DNA of 33,197 nt, from the NCBI GenBank assembly GCA_025456175.1, contig JALOLC010000024.1, positions 1-33,197 of the forward strand, given 5' to 3'. The number at the start of each line of letters is the position of its first letter. Position 1 is the first letter of the stretch. The notes below the pieces were generated by a model. It was not told the DNA's origin, did no database searches, and saw only the letters and a list, made by a program, of their open reading frames with translations. This DNA comes from Acidobacteriota bacterium (GTDB taxonomy: Bacteria; Acidobacteriota; Aminicenantia; UBA2199). Below, one piece after another: positions 24,171 to 32,286 of this stretch. The translations under genes were made by a program, and so were the position numbers.

Positions 24171-25143
24171 CCGGCGGGCGCGCCCGCAGGCGCAGCATGG
24201 GCAGCAGGCCGATGGCGGCCATGAGCAGGTTCAGCAGCCGCCGCAGCAGGACCACCGTGATGCCGTAGCGCAGCGGAACGCTGAAAATAGCGAAAATCGG
24301 CAGGTAGCTCATGTCATAGATCCCGATGCCGGCCGGGATCACCGGCACGATGTTGGCGACGATGCCCAACATCGTGATCAGGAAGCTTTTCAGCGGCGTG
24401 ATGGTGTGCATGCCGATGAAGTAGAAGCTCAGGTGCATCTCCACGGCCCAGAGCAGGGTCATGGCGATATACTGCAGGAAAACCTGCAGGAAACGGCGGC
24501 GATGGTTCGCGTAAAAATCGGCGATCACCACGTCGGTCTCGATCAGCCGTTCACGCTTGGCCTCCAGGTAGCGGGAGCGGATATGCAGCTTCTTCAGACA
24601 CTCCAGGATCCAGACGAACAACCCCTTGCGCTGCTGGCGGAAAAAGACTGCGATCAGCGCGGCGGTGAAGGCGGTCAAGGACAGGAACACGAGGCGCTGC
24701 GTCGACCCCATGCGGATGCGCGCCAGGGTGATGAACAAGCCCAGGCTCATCATCAGGATCGTGGCGATCAGTTCGATCGTCTTGTCGACCACCACCGAGG
24801 CCAGCGACTGGTTCTTGGGCACGGGGCCGAGCATCATGGCGCGGATGGCGTCGCCCCCCAGCTTGGCCGAGGGGGTGAAATGGCCCACGGCATGGCCGGC
24901 CATCTCGGCCCAGAACAGGGTGGCGAAGGAAACGGGGCAGCGGCTGCAGCAACCCAGGACGGTCCGCCAGGACCAGGTGCGCAGCCCCCAGAAGAGAAGC
25001 CGCAGGAGGATGAGCGTGATGATCCCGAAGGCTGAAAGACGGCCCAGCAGGCGCAGCAGTTCCTTGGGATTGGCGCGGATGATCAAATAGACGAAAATCG
25101 CCACGCAGAGCAGGGCCGTGACCTTGATTATTTTCCGCTGCAT
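24115..25143 (-). CDS. MprF flippase-domain-like integral membrane protein (LPG synthase TM family)
   Basis: A 342-residue protein with about eight helices, matching the lysylphosphatidylglycerol-synthase transmembrane family (UPF0104). Typical stretches are AEMAGHAVGHFTPSAKLGGD (about 80-99), the DKTIE segment and PVIPAGIGIYD (about 265-275). It lacks the C-terminal GNAT aminoacyltransferase domain of MprF, so it should not make lysyl-lipids; stand-alone members are thought to move lipids across the membrane. It is convergent with and overlaps the CDP-alcohol transferase gene by 56 bases. It follows ymdB by 54 bases on the same strand, so it may be read through from that operon. Confidence 0.88.
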   Translation of the reverse strand: MQRKIIKVTALLCVAIFVYLIIRANPKELLRLLGRLSAFGIITLILLRLLFWGLRTWSWRTVLGCCSRCPVSFATLFWAEMAGHAVGHFTPSAKLGGDAIRAMMLGPVPKNQSLASVVVDKTIELIATILMMSLGLFITLARIRMGSTQRLVFLSLTAFTAALIAVFFRQQRKGLFVWILECLKKLHIRSRYLEAKRERLIETDVVIADFYANHRRRFLQVFLQYIAMTLLWAVEMHLSFYFIGMHTITPLKSFLITMLGIVANIVPVIPAGIGIYDMSYLPIFAIFSVPLRYGITVVLLRRLLNLLMAAIGLLPMLRLRARPPVKGEVAAVPISSPPAENN

Positions 25144-25197
25144 GGCTGTGGATTGCCCCGGGGGCGTTGCGGCAGAACCGCCGAACCCGCTCTCCGC

Positions 25198-26013
25198 TCA
25201 GGAGAGCTGCTGGCCATAGGTCTCCTCGTGATAGCGGTGGGCCTCGATGCCGACGGCCTTGCCGCTGGCCGGGTCGACGTCGACCACGGTCATGTCCAGC
25301 ACCTGGCTGCCCTGGGCCACATCGAACTTCTGGTGCATCCCGGTGCAGAACTTCCTGATGATCGGCTCGCGCGTCATGCCGATGACCGAATCCAGCGCCC
25401 CGGTCATGCCCACGTCGGTCTGGTAGGCCGTCCCCCTCTCCAGGATGCGGGCGTCGGCGGTGGGCACATGGGTGTGCGTGCCCAGCACGGCGCTGACGCG
25501 GCCGTCGAGGAAATAGCCCATGGCCTGCTTCTCGGCCGTGGCCTCGGCGTGAAAATCGACCAGCACGATCGGGTGCGCGGTCTTCTTCAGGAACTCGTCG
25601 ATGCAGGTGAAGGGGTTGTCGACCACCGGCTCCATGAATACCCGCCCCTGCAGGCTGACGATGACCACCGCCTGGCCGCCGGCGCTGCGATAGGTCATCG
25701 AGCCGTTGCCCGGCGTCATCGGGTGGAAATTCAGGGGCTTGAGGATGCGCCCCTCGGTCGCCAGCAGCTCGAGCGCCTCTTTCTTGTCCCAGGTGTGGTT
25801 GCCGCCGGTCAGGACGTTGACCCCGGCCTCGAAGAGCTCGTCGGCGGTGCGGCGGATGACGCCCAGGCCGCCGGCCGAGTTCTCGCCGTTGGCGATGACC
25901 ACGTCGGGCTGGAATTTTTCCTTGAGCCGCGGCAGCACGGCGCGGACGAAGCGGCGGCCGCCGCGGCCGACGACATCGCCGATGAGGATGAGGCGCAGCG
26001 GCTTACTTGGCAT
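25198..26013 (-). CDS. ymdB: YmdB-family metallophosphoesterase (TIGR00282)
   Basis: A 271-residue enzyme of the family that hydrolyses 2',3'-cyclic nucleotides in vitro and affects biofilm and motility gene expression in Bacillus. Metal-site motifs are in order: IGDVVGRGG (residues about 10-18), ANGENSAGG (about 41-49), GGNHTWD (about 69-75), VDFHAEATAEK (about 150-160) and GTHTHVPTAD (about 175-184). It overlaps the 3' end of rny by 11 bases, the usual pairing of RNase Y with YmdB, and is probably translationally coupled to it. Confidence 0.95.
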   Translation of the reverse strand: MPSKPLRLILIGDVVGRGGRRFVRAVLPRLKEKFQPDVVIANGENSAGGLGVIRRTADELFEAGVNVLTGGNHTWDKKEALELLATEGRILKPLNFHPMTPGNGSMTYRSAGGQAVVIVSLQGRVFMEPVVDNPFTCIDEFLKKTAHPIVLVDFHAEATAEKQAMGYFLDGRVSAVLGTHTHVPTADARILERGTAYQTDVGMTGALDSVIGMTREPIIRKFCTGMHQKFDVAQGSQVLDMTVVDVDPASGKAVGIEAHRYHEETYGQQLS

Positions 26014-27562
26014 ACTCGATGGCCCTCACCTCGCGGATCACCGACACCTTGATCTGCCCGGGGTACTCCATCTCGTCCTGGATCTTGCGGGCGATGTCCT
26101 TGCAGATGAGGAAGGTGCGGTTGTCGTCGAGCTCGTTGGCGTTGACGATGACGCGCACCTCGCGGCCGGCCTGCAGGGCGTAGGCCTTGGTCACCCCGGC
26201 GAAGGACTTGCTCAGCTCCTCGAGCTTCTCCAAACGCTTGATGTAGGTCTCCAGGATCTCGCGCCGCGCTCCCGGCCTGGCGGCGGAGATGCTGTCGGCG
26301 GCCTGGATCAGGACGGCCTCGATGGAGGTGAAGGCCGTGTCCATGTGGTGCGAGGCGATGGCGTCCTGCACCGCGGCCGACTCGCCGAACTTCTTGGCCA
26401 ACTCCACCGACAGCGAGGTGTGCGTGCCCTCGGTCTCGCGGTCGATGGCCTTGCCGACGTCGTGCAGGAGCCCGGCGCGCTTGCAGACGGCGACGCTGGC
26501 CCCGACTTCGCGGGCCAGGAAGGCGGCGATCCAGGCCACGTCCTTGGAATGCTCCAGCACGTTCTGGCCGAAAGAGGAGCGGAACTTGAGCTTGCCCAGG
26601 TAGAAGTACAGCTCGGGGTTCAGGTCGCGGATGCCGAGCTCCAGGACGGCGGCCTCGCCCTGCTTGCGCAGGTAGCCGTCGAAGTTGCCCTTGATGCGGT
26701 CGACGATCTCCTCGATGCGCGCCGGGTGGATGCGGCCGTCGGCGATGAGCGTCTCGATGGCCTGCTTGGCCATCTCGCGGCGGATGGGATCGAACGAGGA
26801 GACCAGGATGGCCTCCGGCGTGTCATCGACGATGAAGTCGACGCCGGTGGCGTTCTCCAGGGCGCGGATGTTGCGGCCTTCGCGGCCGATGATGCGCCCT
26901 TTCATCTCGTCGGAGGGCAGGTCGATGACCGTCACCGAGGAGGAGACGACGTGCTCGGTGGCGATGCGCTGCACGGCGTTGGAGATGGCCTCCTTGGCCA
27001 GCTGCTGGCTCTTCTCCTTCAGCTCGTCCTCGATCTGCTTCAACCGTTGGGCCGACTCCAGGCGCGCCTCGCCCTCATACTGGCGGATGATCAGTTCCTT
27101 GGCCTCCTGGACGGTCAGGCCGGAGATCTTCTCCAGCTTCAGCCGCTGCTCCTCGTGGAGTTGGTTGACCTGAGTTTTCAGGGCGGCGATCTCCTCCTCC
27201 TGGATGTCCAGGTCGCGCTCCTTCTTCTTCAGTTCCTTCTCCTTGTTGTCCAGGTTGGTGTAGCGCTTGTCGAGGTTCTCTTCCTTGAGGATGAGCCGCT
27301 TCTCCATGACGTTCAGGCGGTTGACCTTTTCGTTCTGCCGGTTGTTGTACTCGTTCTTCCACTCGGCGAACTCTTCCTTCAGCTCCAGCTGCGAGTGCTT
27401 GCGGGACCGTTCCAGCTCCTCGCGGTTCTGCGCCTCCAGCTGCTTGTGCTGGGCCTCCATTTTCCTGTATTCGCCAACAAAGATCCTGCGCTTTAAAAGA
27501 AATACGGCACTGCCCCCCAAGAGGGTTCCGAGCAGCACCATAACGATCGCGATCGCGGTCAT
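26003..27562 (-). CDS. rny: Ribonuclease Y
   Basis: A membrane-anchored endoribonuclease that starts mRNA decay, 519 residues. It has one N-terminal helix (about 4-24) and a long Glu/Lys-rich coiled coil (about 30-200). A KH RNA-binding domain follows with GRIIGREGRNIRALE, then an HD phosphohydrolase domain with LEHSKDVAWIAAFLA, LLHDVGKAID and ASHHMD. The length and domain order are standard. ATG 27562 follows GAGGAGGAAG. It sits after zapA-like and overlaps ymdB, in the long leftward operon. Confidence 0.97.
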   Translation of the reverse strand: MTAIAIVMVLLGTLLGGSAVFLLKRRIFVGEYRKMEAQHKQLEAQNREELERSRKHSQLELKEEFAEWKNEYNNRQNEKVNRLNVMEKRLILKEENLDKRYTNLDNKEKELKKKERDLDIQEEEIAALKTQVNQLHEEQRLKLEKISGLTVQEAKELIIRQYEGEARLESAQRLKQIEDELKEKSQQLAKEAISNAVQRIATEHVVSSSVTVIDLPSDEMKGRIIGREGRNIRALENATGVDFIVDDTPEAILVSSFDPIRREMAKQAIETLIADGRIHPARIEEIVDRIKGNFDGYLRKQGEAAVLELGIRDLNPELYFYLGKLKFRSSFGQNVLEHSKDVAWIAAFLAREVGASVAVCKRAGLLHDVGKAIDRETEGTHTSLSVELAKKFGESAAVQDAIASHHMDTAFTSIEAVLIQAADSISAARPGARREILETYIKRLEKLEELSKSFAGVTKAYALQAGREVRVIVNANELDDNRTFLICKDIARKIQDEMEYPGQIKVSVIREVRAIEYAK

Positions 27563-27577
27563 TGTCTTCCTCCTCTA

Positions 27578-27886
27578 TCAGGACGACAAACTGACGGTTA
27601 ACTTTCCATCCTCGCTTTCCGGCGACAGCAGCGTGTCGATTCTCCCGAGAATCTGCGCCAGTTTCTCGTTCTCCTTCTTGAGCGAAAAGAGATCCTGGGC
27701 GATGTTTATCGAAGTTAACAACCCCAATTTCTGGGCGTCCAATTCGTTCATCCTGTTCTTTATTTTATTGATCTTATTCTCCACGTACTCGACCACCTGC
27801 AGGAACTCCTCGGGCCGGACATCGTCGGCAAGCTGGAAAACGAAGCGCTTGCCGTTGATCTGGACCTCGACTTCCTTGCCCATCAT
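27578..27886 (-). CDS. zapA: ZapA-like cell division protein
   Basis: A 102-residue protein with a small beta-rich head (EVEVQINGKRFVFQL, about 5-19) and a following coiled coil (VVEYVENKINKIKNRM, then LKKENEKLAQILGRID). This is the ZapA layout; ZapA bundles FtsZ filaments at the division ring. The ATG at 27886 overlaps the stop of the small coiled-coil gene upstream in an ATGA arrangement, and a second in-frame ATG follows directly. Identity rests on short motifs and position, since zapA-like genes often lie between pheT and rny. Confidence 0.8.
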   Translation of the reverse strand: MMGKEVEVQINGKRFVFQLADDVRPEEFLQVVEYVENKINKIKNRMNELDAQKLGLLTSINIAQDLFSLKKENEKLAQILGRIDTLLSPESEDGKLTVSLSS

Positions 27887-28089
27887 TCACCGAGCGAATC
27901 GACCAGGTCGATCAGCGAGGCGATCTTCTTGCGGATCTCGCCCTTCTCGCCCTCGCGCTGGGAGGAGTCGTGCTGGATCGACTGCAGCTCCTTCTTCAGC
28001 TTCTGGTTCTCCTCGCGCAGGGCCTTCATGCCGCTGATAAGGCGGTTGATCTTTTCTTCCAGTCTATCGAACTCCTTGAAACTGCTCAT
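27883..28089 (-). CDS. Small coiled-coil protein, ZapB-like
   Basis: A 68-residue, almost entirely coiled-coil protein (FDRLEEKINRLISGMKALRE, then EENQKLKKELQSI), with a hydrophobic C-terminal IASLIDLVDSL. ATG 28089 is preceded by GGAGAG. It is the right size for ZapB, the coiled-coil partner of ZapA, and is coupled by overlapping codons to the ZapA-like gene. Low-complexity coiled coils are hard to assign, so ZapB is a positional inference. The frame stays open upstream inside pheT, but that part is antisense-like in composition and is not coding. Confidence 0.72.
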   Translation of the reverse strand: MSSFKEFDRLEEKINRLISGMKALREENQKLKKELQSIQHDSSQREGEKGEIRKKIASLIDLVDSLGE

Positions 28090-28100
28090 CGTTGCTCTCC

Positions 28101-30143
28101 TTAGCGTTGAATTAAACCCAGTTCCGCCGCCAGCCGCTCGATGAACCCGCGGTGGGCGGCGTTCACCTCGTCGCCGGTCAGCGTCCGCTCCTGGGCCCGG
28201 TAGGTGAATCCCATGGACAAGCTGACTTTGTCGGCGGGAACGGCCTGCCCCTGGAAGACGTCGGTCAGCTCGTAGCTCTCCAGCGCCTCGGGCCGCAGGC
28301 GCTCGATGGCGGCGCGCAGCGCCTCGAAGCGCACGCTCTTGGCCACCAGGAAGGTGAAGTCGCGGCGGGCGGCGGGGAAGCGGTTCCAGGGGAGGAAACG
28401 GCTCTCGGGCGCGGCCGCGATCAGCGCCGCCAGGTCGAACTCGGCGGCGAATACCGGCGCGTCCGCGTCCAGCTTCGCGAAGCGGCGCAGTTCCGCGGCG
28501 ACCTCGCCGGCCCAGCCGCAGCCCCGCCGGTCGACCTCGACCGCGAAGCAGCAGGAGGGGGAGAAGGCCGGGTGCCGCCCCTGGCGGAAGGCGAGTTCCA
28601 GGCGCAGGCGCCGCCCGAGCAGCGCCAGCTGCGATTTGAACCAGGCGAAGTCGAACGCCTGGGCGGCCAGGCGCCAGTCCTTTTTTTGCTGCAGGCCGCA
28701 GGCGCTGATGGCCAGCCGCCGGCTCTCCAGGACCCGTTTCCCCTCCTGCCCGAAAACATTGCCGATCTCGAACAGCGCCACCCGCTCGATCCCCTGGTTG
28801 GCGTTGGCCGCCGTGTTCTTCAGCAGCCCGGGCAGCAGGGAGTTCTTCATGACCGAGAAATCCCTGCCCAGGGGGTTCTTCAGGGTCAGGGGTTCCCCCT
28901 GCGGGTCGGCCATGAGGTTCTCCTCGGGGGATTGGAAAACGTAGTTGATCACCTCGTTGAAGCCGGCGTCGGCCAGCTGGCACTGCAGCCGCTGGACGGC
29001 CACGCGCCCGCCGTCGACGCGCAGGACCGGGTTGGCGGCCAGGGGCATCTCGCCCGGCAGATGCTCGTAGCCGTGGATGCGGGCGATCTCCTCGACCAGG
29101 TCCTCCCGGCACTGCGCGTCCACGCGGTGGCTCGGCGGCGTGACCGCCCAGTGGCCCCCCTCGTCGCGCAGGGCGAAGCCCAGGCGGCCGAGGATGGCGG
29201 CGCTGGCGGCGGCCGGCAGTTCCATGCCGGTAAGCCGGGCGGGGAAGTCCTTGTCCAGGTGGATGACGGGCCGCTCCTGCGGCCGGGGATAGGCGTCCTG
29301 GAAAAAAGCCGGGGCCAGCCGGCGGCCCTGCGAACGCGCCAGAAAGAGCAGGGCCATCTTCAGCGCCGGCAGGGTCGCCTCGGCGTCCATGCCCCTTTCG
29401 AAGCGGTAGCTGGCGTCGGTCTTCAGGCCCAGGGCGTGCGCCCCGAGGCGGATGACCACCGGGTCGAAGCAGGCGCTCTCGATGAAGATATGGCGGGTGC
29501 CGGGGCCGATGCCCGAGTCCAGGCCGCCCATGATGCCGGCCAGCGCCAGCGGCCGCCTGGCATCGGCGATGAGCAGGTGGCGCTCGTCCAGGGCGACGTC
29601 GCGCTCATCGAGCAGGCGCAGCGACTCGCCGCGGCGGGCGCGGCGCACGCGCACCTCGCCGCCCTGCAGGCGGTCGAGGTCGAAGATGTGCAAGGGCTGG
29701 CCGCAGGTCATCATCACCAGGTTCGAGGCGTCGACGATGTCGTTGATCGGCCTGAACCCCAGGCTGACCAGCAGCTTCTGCACGTCGGGCGGCGACTCCC
29801 TCACCGTCAGGCCGCGGACGATGCAGCCGCTGTAGCGGCGGCAGTCGGCGGCGTCCTCGACGTGGATGGCGAAGCCCGTCGAGGGAGCGTCCAACGACGC
29901 TCCCGAGACGTCCATGGGCGTGAAGCGCAGGCGGTGGTCCTTGGCCGCGATCTCGCGGGCGATGCCGTAGTGCGAGAGCCAGTCGGGGCGGTTGGGCGTG
30001 GTCTCGATGTCCAGGACGGTCTCGCCGTCGCTGGCCAGGGTTTCGGCCGTCTCCAGCCCGATGCCGGCCAGCAGCTCCTTCAGGGCCTTGTCCTCCAAGT
30101 CGCAGGCGACGAAGCGCTTCAGGTATTCGACGTTGATCTTCAT
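28101..30143 (-). CDS. pheT: Phenylalanyl-tRNA synthetase beta subunit, short form without OB-fold insert
   Basis: The beta subunit of the heterotetrameric enzyme that charges tRNA-Phe, 680 residues against about 790-800 in E. coli. After the N-terminal segment ending GIGLETAE it passes directly to TVLDIETTPNRPDWLS. This skips the roughly 110-residue tRNA-binding (EMAP II-like OB-fold) domain normally at positions 39-148. The B3/B4 editing region (FRPINDIVDASNLV), the B5 region, core beta strands (NQGIERVALFEIGNVF) and the C-terminal anticodon-binding FDX domain (RFPAARRDFTFLV) are present. It starts four bases after pheS. Confidence 0.95.
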   Translation of the reverse strand: MKINVEYLKRFVACDLEDKALKELLAGIGLETAETLASDGETVLDIETTPNRPDWLSHYGIAREIAAKDHRLRFTPMDVSGASLDAPSTGFAIHVEDAADCRRYSGCIVRGLTVRESPPDVQKLLVSLGFRPINDIVDASNLVMMTCGQPLHIFDLDRLQGGEVRVRRARRGESLRLLDERDVALDERHLLIADARRPLALAGIMGGLDSGIGPGTRHIFIESACFDPVVIRLGAHALGLKTDASYRFERGMDAEATLPALKMALLFLARSQGRRLAPAFFQDAYPRPQERPVIHLDKDFPARLTGMELPAAASAAILGRLGFALRDEGGHWAVTPPSHRVDAQCREDLVEEIARIHGYEHLPGEMPLAANPVLRVDGGRVAVQRLQCQLADAGFNEVINYVFQSPEENLMADPQGEPLTLKNPLGRDFSVMKNSLLPGLLKNTAANANQGIERVALFEIGNVFGQEGKRVLESRRLAISACGLQQKKDWRLAAQAFDFAWFKSQLALLGRRLRLELAFRQGRHPAFSPSCCFAVEVDRRGCGWAGEVAAELRRFAKLDADAPVFAAEFDLAALIAAAPESRFLPWNRFPAARRDFTFLVAKSVRFEALRAAIERLRPEALESYELTDVFQGQAVPADKVSLSMGFTYRAQERTLTGDEVNAAHRGFIERLAAELGLIQR

Positions 30144-30147
30144 GGCA

Positions 30148-31179
30148 TCACCCGAACTGCCCCAGCAGGCGCAGGTCGTTGTCGTAGAGCAGGCGCAGGT
30201 CCGGCACGCCGTACTTGACCATGGCCACGCGCTCGATGCCCATGCCGAAGGCGAATCCCGAGTATTCCTCGGGATCGATGCGGCAGTTGCGCAGCACCTG
30301 CGGGTGCACCATGCCGCTGCCCAGGATCTCCAGCCAGCCCGTTCCCTTGCAGACCCGGCAGTCGCTGTTTTTGCCCGCGCACAGGAAGCAGCTGATGTCG
30401 ACCTCGGCCGAGGGCTCGGTGAAGGGGAAGTAGCCGGGGCGGAAGCGCAGCACGACGTCGGGTCCGTAGAACGAGCGGCAGAAGGCCTCCAGCGTCCCCT
30501 TCAGGTGCGAGAAATGGATGCCGCGGTCCACCAGCAGCCCCTCCACCTGGTGGAAGCAGGGCGAATGGGTGGCGTCGGGATCGTCCTTGCGGAAGGCCTT
30601 GCCCGGAGAGACGATCTTCAGCGGCGGCGGGTGGGCCAGCATGTAGCGCACCTGCATCGGCGAGGTGTGCGTGCGCAGCAGCAGGTCGTCGTGGCCCTCC
30701 AGAAAGAAGGTGTCCTGCTCGTCGCGGGCCGGATGGTGCTCGGGGAAGTTCAGCAGGGTGAAGTTGTATTCATCGCGCTCCACCTCGGGGCCGGTGGCGA
30801 TCTCGTAGCCCAGCTGCTGGAAGATGTCCTCGATGCGGCGCTGGATGTCGGCGATCAGGTGCAGGCGGCCGACGGGGAGCTCCGAGGCGGGAAGCGAGGG
30901 GTCGCTCCACGGGGCCGAGGCAGAGATCCGCGCCGCTTCCGCCCCGGCCAGCGCCTCCTCGACGAACTCCTTGAAGCGGTTGATCTCCTGGCCGGCAACG
31001 GGCTTCTCGGCCGGGGGGCATTCCCTGAGCCGCGCCAGGAACAGGGAGACCTGCCCCTTCCGGCGGCTGAGAAAACGCTCGCGCAAGGCGGCGAGCTGCT
31101 CGGGAGATTGAACGTGCTCTAGGTCATGGAGAAAGGATCGTCGGGCTCCTTCAATCTCTTTTTTGAGTTCATCGGTCAT
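30148..31179 (-). CDS. pheS: Phenylalanyl-tRNA synthetase alpha subunit
   Basis: The catalytic subunit, 343 residues, class II fold. Motif 2 is seen in KAFRKDDPDATHSPCFHQVEG (split across about 200-221), and motif 3 in GFAFGMGIERVAM near the C-terminus. A four-Cys insertion (CFLC, then CRVC, followed by GTGWLEILG) looks like the small zinc-ribbon form found in many non-proteobacterial PheS. The N-terminal tRNA-binding coiled coil is present. The ATG at 31179 overlaps the rplT stop (ATGA); the frame is open upstream inside rplT but that is not coding. Confidence 0.96.
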   Translation of the reverse strand: MTDELKKEIEGARRSFLHDLEHVQSPEQLAALRERFLSRRKGQVSLFLARLRECPPAEKPVAGQEINRFKEFVEEALAGAEAARISASAPWSDPSLPASELPVGRLHLIADIQRRIEDIFQQLGYEIATGPEVERDEYNFTLLNFPEHHPARDEQDTFFLEGHDDLLLRTHTSPMQVRYMLAHPPPLKIVSPGKAFRKDDPDATHSPCFHQVEGLLVDRGIHFSHLKGTLEAFCRSFYGPDVVLRFRPGYFPFTEPSAEVDISCFLCAGKNSDCRVCKGTGWLEILGSGMVHPQVLRNCRIDPEEYSGFAFGMGIERVAMVKYGVPDLRLLYDNDLRLLGQFG

Positions 31180-31529
31180 GCCACGGACTTGGCTTTCTCG
31201 ACGATGGCCCGAAAGGTCTCGGGCTCGCAGGCGGCCAGGTTGGCCAGCATCTTGCGGTTGAGCAGGATCCCGGCCTTTTTCAGGCTCTTGATGAAGACCG
31301 AGTAGCTCAGTCCGCACTCGCGCACGGCGGCGTTGATGCGCACGTTCCACAGCGTGCGGAAGTCGCGCTTGCGGTTGCGCCGGTCGCGGTAGGCGTAGAC
31401 CATCGCCCGCTCGACCGATTCCTTGGCCGAGCGGTAGTTCTTGCGCTTGGCGCCCCAGAAGCCCTTGGCCTGGTCGAGTATCTTTTTTCTGCGCAGAAGT
31501 TTTTTGTTTCCCCTGGTGACTCTAGGCAT
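31176..31529 (-). CDS. rplT: Ribosomal protein bL20
   Basis: A 117-residue large-subunit protein needed for early 50S assembly. It has the standard N-terminus MPRVTRGNKKLLRRKK, the QAKGFWGAKRKNYRSAKESV stretch and ARVN-like LWNVRINAA. Of two adjacent ATGs (31532 and 31529), the second is chosen because the GGAGG is five bases from it and too close to the first. It is nine bases after rpmI and is coupled to pheS. No L20-binding leader hairpin was seen before rpmI. Confidence 0.97.
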   Translation of the reverse strand: MPRVTRGNKKLLRRKKILDQAKGFWGAKRKNYRSAKESVERAMVYAYRDRRNRKRDFRTLWNVRINAAVRECGLSYSVFIKSLKKAGILLNRKMLANLAACEPETFRAIVEKAKSVA

Positions 31530-31538
31530 CATGCCCTC

Positions 31539-31739
31539 CTATTTTGCATACGGCAGCAGTTCCTTCATCTTCTTGTATTCCGACTTGACCACGAACGTCG
31601 ACTTCTTCAGGTTGCGCTTGCGCTTGGCGCTCTTCTTGGTCAGTATGTGCCGGCCGAAGGCCTTGCTGCGCTTGATCTTCCCGGTTGCGGTCACCTTGAA
31701 CCGCTTGCGGGCACCTCTATGCGTCTTTAGCTTTGGCAT
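31539..31739 (-). CDS. rpmI: Ribosomal protein bL35
   Basis: A 66-residue, very basic large-subunit protein beginning [21 protein letters not shown], with the family's [18 protein letters not shown] region. The ATG at 31739 lies behind AAGGAGG and inside the 3' end of infC, overlapping it by 23 bases in another frame. It is part of the classic infC-rpmI-rplT trio. Confidence 0.97.
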   Translation of the reverse strand: MPKLKTHRGARKRFKVTATGKIKRSKAFGRHILTKKSAKRKRNLKKSTFVVKSEYKKMKELLPYAK

Positions 31740-32286
31740 CCTTTCCTCCTTTTTTTGCTCCGATCATGATATGGCAGAAAAAACCCTCCCGCTTGGGAGG
31801 GGCTTCGATCTCCGCGATCTCCTTGAGTATCTCCATGATGCGCGCGACCATCGTCTCGAGCATCTCCGGCTTGCGCTTCTGGCGCCCCTTCAGCCAGACC
31901 GTCACCTTGACCTTGTTGCCCTCGGCGAGGAACTCCTTGATCTTCCTCAGCTTGACTTCCACGTCGTGCTCGCCGATGACCGGCGTGAACTTGATCTCCT
32001 TGATCAGGATCTTGCGCTGGTGGCGCTGCGCTTCGTGGGCCTTCTTCTGCAGCGCGTAGAGGAACTTGCCGTAATCCAGGACGCGGCAGACCGGCGGCTG
32101 GGCCTCCGGCGAGATCTCGACCAGGTCCAGCTCCTTCTCGCGGGCGATGTCCATGGCCTGGGCGATGGAGAGGATGCCGATCTGGTTCTTCTCCTCGTCG
32201 ATCAGGCGCACCTCGCGGGCCAGGATCTCCTCGTTGATCCGGTGGGGATTCTTCTTCTTGTTGGGGATCGGTTTACTGAATCTCAT
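31717..32286 (-). CDS. infC: Translation initiation factor IF-3
   Basis: A 189-residue factor that binds the 30S subunit, prevents early 50S joining and proofreads start codons. The N domain has [15 protein letters not shown] and [18 protein letters not shown]; the C domain has [21 protein letters not shown] and the [12 protein letters not shown] stretch. The C-terminus is slightly extended ([14 protein letters not shown]) because the frame runs through the rpmI start. The ATG at 32286 overlaps the thrS end by 14 bases. The codon directly before it is an in-frame ATT, the unusual start used for autoregulation of infC in E. coli, with a GAGGG 11 bases upstream. Confidence 0.96.
   Translation of the reverse strand: MRFSKPIPNKKKNPHRINEEILAREVRLIDEEKNQIGILSIAQAMDIAREKELDLVEISPEAQPPVCRVLDYGKFLYALQKKAHEAQRHQRKILIKEIKFTPVIGEHDVEVKLRKIKEFLAEGNKVKVTVWLKGRQKRKPEMLETMVARIMEILKEIAEIEAPPKREGFFCHIMIGAKKGGKDAKAKDA

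Noticed and set aside
24115-25143. A lysylphosphatidylglycerol synthase (full MprF function).
   Set aside because: The protein ends after the membrane domain and lacks the C-terminal aminoacyltransferase domain needed for catalysis.
28152-30218. A rightward open frame of about 690 codons opposite pheT, with similar ones opposite rny (25706-27496) and dxs (15449-17188).
   Set aside because: All have the same biased antisense composition, no ribosome site, and lie fully over genes with strong family motifs.
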